Assembly: GCA_013298715.1 (NCBI GenBank)
Contig: JAAFIQ010000009.1
Location: 1-64,000 of the forward strand
DNA from: Bacteroidota bacterium
GTDB taxonomy: Bacteria > Bacteroidota > Bacteroidia > B-17B0 > Aurantibacillaceae
DNA: 64,000 bases
Direction: 5' to 3'
This document shows positions 44,839 to 50,895 of this stretch, one piece after another. The notes under the pieces were generated by a model that did no database searches, was not told the origin of the DNA, and worked only from the letters and a program-made list of their open reading frames with translations. Position numbers and translations under genes: made by a program. Every line of letters starts with the position of its first letter. The stretch's first letter is position 1.

Positions 44839-46314
44839 TCATTTACAATCGGGGGTTCGATAATGCTCTATTTTTGAATCATAGACCAAACCTTTAGGAA
44901 ACACCGTATTTTGAAAAATTTGTTTTTGGTAATAATCGCCCAAAGCCCAAACAGGTGCGAGATTGGCGGATAGCTTGCAGGTAAATTGGATCAATTCTTT
45001 AGGGTTCGATAATTTTTGGTTTAGCTTTTCAAGGTCACCCAAAAGCTTCTCTTTTCGAACCTTCATTTCAGTCGAAAATTCTTCGTAAATATCCAAACTT
45101 ACCGACCCAATTGCGTGTCTTTTGCGAAGATTATAAAACTCTTCCTCAACCTCGTTAAGTTTCAACGAAAGGGCTTTTTTCTCCCCTGTGTTGGTTTCTG
45201 TTAGGTTTTCCCAAGTATAGCGCAGTTGGATGGATAAAGGCTCAATTTGGTCGGAATCTACCGAATAAGTCGCCAATAGTTCTTTGAACTTATCGTGCAT
45301 AATATTGGTGCTGCGGTTTATCCTAATTCCGATTTTATTTACCTTGTAATAATACAGCCCTTTCTTTTTTACCAAGTAGCCTGTAAATGGCGCACCGCTT
45401 TCAGCATCTTTTACAAATACCTTTAATGGCAGATTATCATTGGCTTTGTTGGTTGTATAGCCCTCCGTTTTCTTTATTTCATTTGCTCGTAAAAATAAAT
45501 CCTCATCTATTAAAGCCGGATGCCTTCCTTTTATTACTTCACCGTTCAATAAATTGTGCGACATAAATCCGCAATAAAATGGATTTTTGAAAATCCCACC
45601 AAGCGTTTGTTTTGGTACGTTTAAACCCAAGTGTTTTAATTTTTCAATAATCTGTTCGTAGGTCATTGCATTGGCTCTCCAAATAAACGCTTGTTTAATT
45701 AGCTCTCCTTTTTCATTGATAACAATGGTTTGCGATTCCATTCCTTTTACAAATGAATATCCAGTTGGTGCATTTCCAATCCAATCGCCTCGCAGTAATT
45801 TCTCACGCATTCCGTCAATTGTTTTTTGCCTTCGTAAATCGTTATCGTATTTACCAAAAATGAATTGAATGTTTTGTTGCAATACTCCTGCATGGGAGTT
45901 GGTATCAATAGGCTGAGTAACAGCTATAATATTTACTCCGGTCTTTTTTAATTCTCCTGCTATATAAATAGCACTATCTCCGGTTCTGCTAAAACGGTCA
46001 AGACTATAAACTAAAATGAATGAAACTTTTTCTTTACTCGCTTTTACAAATTTGAGCATCCGGCTAAACTCTTTCCGTTCATCGCTTTTTGCACTTTCGT
46101 AAGTTCCACCAAAAAAACCTTTAACATCCAATTTGTTTTTAACAGCGTATTCTACACAATATTTTTTCTGCCATTCCAAACTTTGATTGGTATCCATTTG
46201 TTCTTTAGAACTTACCCTTGTATAGATCACACAATTTTGTATGCCTAAATCTTTTACTTCGTTGTTTTTGCCTTTGGCAAATTGTTTAAGCAACATCTCG
46301 TTTTCCTTCTTCAT
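44839..46314 (-). CDS. Large serine recombinase (site-specific integrase)
   Basis: Read from the ATG at 46314 it has 491 residues. This start has an ideal Shine-Dalgarno (AAGGAGG, 8 nt upstream). A GTG at 46323 would overlap that site. The resolvase domain starts NCVIYTRVSSKEQ, with the catalytic serine in RVS, and has the SLDRFSR motif. The recombinase domain (about 190-290) has PTGYSFVKG and FKNPFYCGFM motifs. A coiled-coil follows near 380-450. It has no second Cys pair of a zinc ribbon that I can see. It would integrate or excise the island. It is last in an operon with the 76-residue protein and the MerR-like protein. Confidence 0.93.
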   Translation of the reverse strand: MKKENEMLLKQFAKGKNNEVKDLGIQNCVIYTRVSSKEQMDTNQSLEWQKKYCVEYAVKNKLDVKGFFGGTYESAKSDERKEFSRMLKFVKASKEKVSFILVYSLDRFSRTGDSAIYIAGELKKTGVNIIAVTQPIDTNSHAGVLQQNIQFIFGKYDNDLRRQKTIDGMREKLLRGDWIGNAPTGYSFVKGMESQTIVINEKGELIKQAFIWRANAMTYEQIIEKLKHLGLNVPKQTLGGIFKNPFYCGFMSHNLLNGEVIKGRHPALIDEDLFLRANEIKKTEGYTTNKANDNLPLKVFVKDAESGAPFTGYLVKKKGLYYYKVNKIGIRINRSTNIMHDKFKELLATYSVDSDQIEPLSIQLRYTWENLTETNTGEKKALSLKLNEVEEEFYNLRKRHAIGSVSLDIYEEFSTEMKVRKEKLLGDLEKLNQKLSNPKELIQFTCKLSANLAPVWALGDYYQKQIFQNTVFPKGLVYDSKIEHYRTPDCK

Positions 46315-46516
46315 ATATTTCACCTCCTTGTATTTGTTTTATTTTTTGTTGTTGTTGCTTCTGCTTCATGTAAAGTTCATAAAACAGAATAGACAATTTT
46401 TCTAACGATTTAATTGTTTCTTCAGCGTGTTCGTCTGAATAGTTTTCAAAACCCTTGCAATTTTTTAATTCGGCAATGGTCAATCGCTTGTGTACTTTCT
46501 CCTTCTTCTCAGCCAT
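46286..46516 (-). CDS. Small coiled-coil protein of the recombinase operon
   Basis: The protein has 76 residues. It is Lys/Glu/Gln rich with a predicted helix (about 25-60) that would form a coiled coil. Its ATG is preceded by AAGGAGG (46527-46521) with a short 4-nt gap. It overlaps the recombinase start by 29 bp and begins 15 bp after the MerR-like gene, so the three genes are one operon. I do not recognise it. It may be an accessory factor or directionality partner of the recombinase. Confidence 0.7.
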   Translation of the reverse strand: MAEKKEKVHKRLTIAELKNCKGFENYSDEHAEETIKSLEKLSILFYELYMKQKQQQQKIKQIQGGEIYEEGKRDVA

Positions 46517-46531
46517 TGTGCCTCCTTACTC

Positions 46532-47512
46532 CTAAACAGTTATTACTTTAAATTTCCTTTTGCTTCTTGGATCATCATTTTCTACCAAAATTTTCTTCTC
46601 AACAAGTTTCTTAGGTTCGTCTTCCTTATCAGTTATTCGGAACTCATTATTTTTTTTGTCAATCAAAATAAACTCTCGGTATTCTTTTTCGCGAAGTATT
46701 CGTATGATGTCTTCTTGTGATGTTTTGCTTTTTGTTATTTCAAGTGGTTCTTGTTTTTTAGATTTGAAAAGGACAAATACTTTTTTATAATCACCTTCTT
46801 TAATATAATACAACAGCTTTCTTTCCTTTACAGTAAATAAGTGCAAACCATTTAAGTATTCAATTAAATAGTCTTCAATAATAAATTTGAAAATTAAATC
46901 GGTGATGTTTACTCTTACTTGAGAATGAAATTCTTTTTTATAAAGTAACTCTTTGGGATAATGATGTTCGTTCTCTTTAATAAAAGGAAACCACTCGCCA
47001 TCATTAAATACAATAAGCGAAACCGATTTTCGTGTTGCGATTGCTTCTGTGATTAAAATTTGTAGGTAATTAAAATTGAAAGGAAGTGAATCGTAATCCG
47101 CAGTTTTGTATTCTCCCGATTTAAAGAAGTTCATAAACTCTTCTTTTTCTTCGCCTTCGTAGTTTTTTAATACATCCATGTGGTTAACAAAATTCTCGAA
47201 CAACTCCTTCAAAGGCAATGGTTCGTAAATATCATCGGCTATCTTTTTTATAACCGGAAGTTGAATACCAAAGGATCGCAATTCATTAACTACTTTAATC
47301 CAAATAAAATCTACAAAACTAAATTTGCGATTACTTTCTTTTTTTTCTCGTGAAAAACGGATGATCCCCTTTTCATCCCAATGATTAAGCACACGGTAGT
47401 TTACTCCGGTATCTTTTGCGCTTAATTTTTCTTCGCACAGCAATTCATATAACTCTGCGAGTTTATCCAAGCTTTTGGTGTCTATAAACTCTTCTAATTT
47501 TACCGAAATCAT
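46532..47512 (-). CDS. MerR-like HTH protein of the recombinase operon
   Basis: Read from ATG 47512 (MISVKLEEFID) it has 326 residues. The longer frame to 47554 lacks a Shine-Dalgarno and overlaps the promoter. Residues about 30-95 form a MerR-type winged helix (VNYRVLNHWDEKGIIRFSREKK, followed by FSFVDFIWIKVVNELRSFGIQL). The C-terminal part (about 100-326) is unknown. The ATG has AAGGAGG 4 nt upstream. It probably controls the recombinase operon and perhaps the divergent gene at 47904. Confidence 0.78.
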   Translation of the reverse strand: MISVKLEEFIDTKSLDKLAELYELLCEEKLSAKDTGVNYRVLNHWDEKGIIRFSREKKESNRKFSFVDFIWIKVVNELRSFGIQLPVIKKIADDIYEPLPLKELFENFVNHMDVLKNYEGEEKEEFMNFFKSGEYKTADYDSLPFNFNYLQILITEAIATRKSVSLIVFNDGEWFPFIKENEHHYPKELLYKKEFHSQVRVNITDLIFKFIIEDYLIEYLNGLHLFTVKERKLLYYIKEGDYKKVFVLFKSKKQEPLEITKSKTSQEDIIRILREKEYREFILIDKKNNEFRITDKEDEPKKLVEKKILVENDDPRSKRKFKVITV

Positions 47513-47551
47513 GCTTCCTCCTTTTATTTTAGTGTTTTGTTTTATTATACA

Positions 47552-47583
47552 CAAATGTAAGACAATTAAAACGATGATTCAAA
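47552..47583 (-). promoter_or_regulatory. Promoter of the recombinase operon
   Basis: On the minus strand TTTG (47583-47580), 20 bp, TACATTTG (47559-47552). The start would be near 47545, giving a leader of about 33 nt with a Shine-Dalgarno. Confidence 0.65.
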
Positions 47584-47721
47584 GCAAAAGTTTCAATATT
47601 TTTATCCAAATGGGCAAATAATTGCTAAAAATCAGTAAATCACGGAGTTAAATATTTATATTGATAATCAAGTATATAAGTCAACAATAATCAAAAATTG
47701 ATGCCGGAACGACCAAAACTA

Positions 47722-47752
47722 TTGTGGGATTAATTGGGGATGATTACATTTG
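47722..47752 (+). promoter_or_regulatory. Promoter of the winged-helix gene
   Basis: TTG (47722-47724), 20 bp, TACATTTG (47745-47752). The -7 box is identical to that of the divergent recombinase operon. The start would be near 47759, so the 11-bp repeat array lies in the leader. The 391-bp gap 47513-47903 thus holds two divergent promoters and the array. Confidence 0.65.
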
Positions 47753-47755
47753 CCG

Positions 47756-47839
47756 TAAGAACTCTATAATACGACATTAAGAACATTATAAGAGAAGTGT
47801 TAGAACAATGTAGTGTAACATTAAGAACTCCGTAAGAAA
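47756..47839 (+). repeat. Helically phased array, TAAGAAC-type motif every 11 bp
   Basis: TAAGAAC occurs at 47756, 47778 and 47822, and TTAGAAC at 47800, exactly 22 bp apart. Midway between them lie weaker copies: TAATACG (47767), TAAGAGA (47789), TAGTGTA (47811) and TAAGAAA (47833). So eight motifs lie 11 bp apart, one per helical turn. This looks like a cooperative protein-binding site. It lies 65 bp before the gene at 47904. Confidence 0.75.
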
Positions 47840-47903
47840 CCTATTGCGGAGCAATTGAAAGCACATTGGTTTTAGCTCAAAACAACAATAAACTGGTAGT
47901 AAA

Positions 47904-48419
47904 ATGAAAGATTTAGTAATGAAATACCTCGAAAGATTCGTTTTGGATTCACAATCCAAGAGTGAATTGATAAATAAGATAATGGAATTACAGGAACGTG
48001 ATAAAGAATGGTTTGATAAATACTCTAACCTCTACAAATCCAAGAAAGAAAGCGAGAAGCGATTAGAAGAACGTATCAAAGAATATGCGGATCGAATGGA
48101 AGAGGTGTTTAAAATGCACGCACAGGGGCAAGTAATAACTGAAGAATACAAACGTTTGGTTGATTTAAAACTGGGTAACACCTATAACATAAATGCTACA
48201 TGGATTGATAAGATTGTTTTTGTTTTAAAAGCTGCCGGAAGACCGATGCGATCTGCTGAAATTATACAAGTGCTTTTAAAGAACGATATGACCTTTCGCA
48301 CTCTCACCGATCATCAAAAAGGGTTATCGGCTCATTTAACAAAGGCATTAAAATACGGTCGAATTATCGGCACAAAACAAAAAGGTCAGAATGGATATGT
48401 GTTTTCTTTGCCGGAATAA
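47904..48419 (+). CDS. Coiled-coil / winged-helix protein of the island
   Basis: The protein has 171 residues. The N-terminal half is Lys/Glu-rich and predicted to be coiled coil (about 25-85). The C-terminal half (about 95-171) resembles a HARE-HTH/winged-helix fold: WIDKIVFVLKAAGRPMRSAEI, then LTKALKYGRIIGTKQKGQNGYVF. A DNA-binding or regulatory role is likely but not proven. It lies alone between the recombinase operon and the secreted SH3 gene, and has its own promoter. Confidence 0.68.
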   Translation: MKDLVMKYLERFVLDSQSKSELINKIMELQERDKEWFDKYSNLYKSKKESEKRLEERIKEYADRMEEVFKMHAQGQVITEEYKRLVDLKLGNTYNINATWIDKIVFVLKAAGRPMRSAEIIQVLLKNDMTFRTLTDHQKGLSAHLTKALKYGRIIGTKQKGQNGYVFSLPE

Positions 48420-48481
48420 ACATTAAACACACATTTTAATATATTGATGATCAATACGTTGTAATTATTTTTAGCATTTAT

Positions 48482-48514
48482 GGTTACCTTTTTATTGTTG
48501 GATTATCAATTGAT
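48482..48514 (+). promoter_or_regulatory. Bipartite promoter-like element P1
   Basis: GGTTACC (48482-48488), 16 bp, ATCAATTGAT (48505-48514), then GAAACCAAT and the start codon of the next gene 21 bp after the second box. The same two boxes at the same spacing occur on the minus strand at 63635-63603, before the gene at 63579. General similarity extends upstream for tens of base pairs. The 16-bp spacing fits an ECF sigma promoter (-35/-10). It has no TAnnTTTG box. Confidence 0.65.
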
Positions 48515-48535
48515 GAAACCAATAAAAAAGAAATC

Positions 48536-48985
48536 ATGAAAACATTAATCTTAACAATCGCAATTACACTATTAAACTTAGTTTCTAATGTTACAAGTGC
48601 TCAAAGCTATACAACAGAGAGCAAGAGTTGCGGAGCATGTCATAAAGAAGTTTCAATAAATTCTCGTTCCGGTATGACTTGCCCTCATTGTGGTGCAAGA
48701 TGGGGCAGAGAAAATACAAGTTATTCTACAAACACTTATTCCTCTTATGATTATAACAGCTATAACAACTATTACACTAGCGCTACAACTCTTTCAAAAT
48801 GTAATGTTAGAAGCTATCCTTCAACAAGCGCAGATATTTTAGGTCAGGCTTCTGCGTATTCTTCTTTTGATGTTGTAGAGGTGGGTACAAATTGGGTAAA
48901 AATTAAATACTCTTATTATGATGAGTATTATGGTTACAGAACAGCAACCGGTTATATCCATAAAAGCCTTGTATTGCTTGCCTAA
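48536..48985 (+). CDS. Secreted zinc-ribbon plus SH3b protein
   Basis: The protein has 149 residues. A signal peptide ends near residue 22 (NVTSAQ). Two CxxC knuckles (CGAC and CPHC, about 33-55) form a zinc-ribbon, which is unusual in an exported protein. A Tyr/Asn/Ser-rich linker (about 60-82) follows. Then a bacterial SH3 domain (about 87-148) has the LSKCNVRSYPSTSADILG start and GYIHKSLV end. SH3b domains usually bind peptidoglycan. It directly follows element P1. It may be the first gene of the sigma operon, 135 bp upstream of the sigma gene with no terminator visible. Confidence 0.8.
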   Translation: MKTLILTIAITLLNLVSNVTSAQSYTTESKSCGACHKEVSINSRSGMTCPHCGARWGRENTSYSTNTYSSYDYNSYNNYYTSATTLSKCNVRSYPSTSADILGQASAYSSFDVVEVGTNWVKIKYSYYDEYYGYRTATGYIHKSLVLLA

Positions 48986-49008
48986 CAATAAGAAAAAAGA
49001 AACTTTAA

Positions 49009-49023
49009 GATTATTCAATAATC
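49009..49023. promoter_or_regulatory. Perfect palindrome before the sigma gene
   Basis: GATTATT, C, AATAATC. It is 98 bp before the sigma gene and not followed by a T run, so it is more likely an operator than a terminator. Function unknown. Confidence 0.4.
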
Positions 49024-49120
49024 AGCTAATGGCTCAACAAGAAAAATAAAAGCACATGATTTTACACCTGAAAAAACAAAAAAAAGTGTTAATTTACGCT
49101 ACTATTATACCAATGGCAAT

Positions 49121-49696
49121 ATGGCAATTAGCACTTCAATACCGGATAATGAAATTGTTCTTTTATTAAAGGAAAGTAGCGCGAATCTGGATATACTATA
49201 CAAAAGACACCGGGATTATTGTATGAACTTTATGAAAGGAATAAATAATAACCAAGAACTTAATCAAGATATTTTTCATGATGCGTTGATTGTATTTTAT
49301 GAAAAGGTAAATAAGAATGATTTCACTTTAAACTGCTCAATACAAACTTATTTGAACTCGATATGCAGAAATCAGATTCTAGTACGGTTTAAAAAAACAT
49401 CGAAACATTCGGAATATTCGGAAGAATACGACAACAGAATAGATGATTGGTTTGAAGAAGATGAAAGTGAAAGAACAGAAAAGGTTCAAGCTACAGTTAA
49501 GGCGTTGGACTCCCTAAAGGAACTTGGTGGTAAATGCTATGAAATAATGCGAAGATTCTTTTACGAAAATCAAACGATGGATAAAATCGCATACGAATTA
49601 GGGTACACAAATGCAGACAATGTTAAAAATCAAAAGTCAAGATGTCAGAAAAAATTAAAAGAACTTGTTTTTGAATTGCTTAATAAAAAAGGATGA
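49121..49696 (+). CDS. ECF-like sigma-70 factor
   Basis: The protein has 191 residues, the size of an ECF sigma factor. Region 2 (about 20-95) includes LDILYKRHRDYCMNFMKG and DIFHDALIVFYEKV, then IQTYLNSICRNQILVRFKK. Region 4 (about 130-185) has KCYEIMRRFFYENQTMDKIAYELGY with a helix-turn-helix. It would direct RNA polymerase to a special promoter set. Its stop overlaps the start of the membrane protein gene by 4 bp (ATGA), the usual coupling of sigma and anti-sigma. Candidate targets are the two matching elements at 48482 and 63603. No anti-sigma family is recognised by name. Confidence 0.88.
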   Translation: MAISTSIPDNEIVLLLKESSANLDILYKRHRDYCMNFMKGINNNQELNQDIFHDALIVFYEKVNKNDFTLNCSIQTYLNSICRNQILVRFKKTSKHSEYSEEYDNRIDDWFEEDESERTEKVQATVKALDSLKELGGKCYEIMRRFFYENQTMDKIAYELGYTNADNVKNQKSRCQKKLKELVFELLNKKG

Positions 49697-50895
49697 ATAC
49701 TAAAGAAATAGAAATAGCTAATTCAATTATTGAAAGTATTTTAAGTACGGAGGAGATTGCACAACTCAAACAGAGCTTGCAGACAGAAGATAATTTTCAA
49801 CATTTTCTAAGTAAATACATTGAAATAGCGATCGGGATGGATCAATCCATTTCTCTTATGGCTTTTTTAGAATTTAATAATATAGCTTCAAAGTTCGCCT
49901 CTTTTAAACATAAAGCGACTGATCTAATTGAAGAATTGGCAGATCTTAATTTCAATGGGCATAATTCAAATAGTACAAATTTTTTACAAAGCGGTGAAAA
50001 TGCAATATTTTTGAATCAGCTTGAATTCTTAAAAAACACAAATAAAGCTATAAAGATCAATCAACGATCTGAATTAAAAAAAAAGTTTCAGCAACTTGAA
50101 AAACTAGATGCTTTCGACTTAACGGAAAACGAAATAAAATCTGCAATAAATATTTTAGAAAGACAAAAAATAAAGAGCCGTTTAAATGAAATAGCCAGTA
50201 GTGAAAAGAAAGAAGCAAAAATTATTTCCATTAATTTTAAAACAGTTTTAAAATATGCTGCGATAATAATCTTGATTCTTAGCCCGGCCATATTTTTCAT
50301 TAATCGTTTAAATCATATTGAAAGCAATAATGGGCAAGAATTAGCCGACAACAAGAAGCCGAATAAAGTAGATACAGCCGCAAATAAAAAGAAGCAACAA
50401 TTAGATACCTTTAAATTGCCTGCGGCTGAATTATATTCGATTGACAATGAAGTATTGAAATCGAAGAATTTCGGATTTAAACCAAGCCTGATAACCAAAG
50501 TTAAAATATCCGTTATTAATATTTCAAATCAAATAGATGCTTTAGAACATCAATGTAAAATTGCTTCAATAGGGAATTCAAATGCCGGTTTTGGGACAGT
50601 AGCTAAACAATATTGTGCCAGTTATGACTCGTTAATTTCAATAACAGAAACATATACATTTGACAAAAAAGTAAATACGTTATCTATTTATACTAAAAAA
50701 TGGAAGGCGAATAAAAAATTGATTTCACAAATGATAATAATATCATTTGATAAGAAAAATGAAAATATAATTTACCTGAAAACGGATATAAATTATTATT
50801 TAATAAAAGATAAAGGCATTAACAACCTTCTTAGTCAAGAAACAGATGAGGAACTTATTGATCAATTAAAATTAATTGAAAATCAAAATGAGTAG
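49693..50895 (+). CDS. Single-pass membrane protein, candidate anti-sigma factor
   Basis: The protein has 400 residues. Residues 1 to about 186 are charged and helical, with no signal peptide. A single membrane helix lies at about 187-203 (YAAIIILILSPAIFFI). Basic residues before it place the N-terminus in the cytoplasm. About 195 residues would lie in the periplasm, of which 274-400 look folded. This is the topology of an anti-sigma factor. It is encoded directly after the sigma gene with a 4-bp overlap. I do not recognise a zinc-binding anti-sigma motif, so the role is inferred from topology and position. The TPR-CHAT gene overlaps its end by 8 bp. Confidence 0.7.
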   Translation: MNTKEIEIANSIIESILSTEEIAQLKQSLQTEDNFQHFLSKYIEIAIGMDQSISLMAFLEFNNIASKFASFKHKATDLIEELADLNFNGHNSNSTNFLQSGENAIFLNQLEFLKNTNKAIKINQRSELKKKFQQLEKLDAFDLTENEIKSAINILERQKIKSRLNEIASSEKKEAKIISINFKTVLKYAAIIILILSPAIFFINRLNHIESNNGQELADNKKPNKVDTAANKKKQQLDTFKLPAAELYSIDNEVLKSKNFGFKPSLITKVKISVINISNQIDALEHQCKIASIGNSNAGFGTVAKQYCASYDSLISITETYTFDKKVNTLSIYTKKWKANKKLISQMIIISFDKKNENIIYLKTDINYYLIKDKGINNLLSQETDEELIDQLKLIENQNE

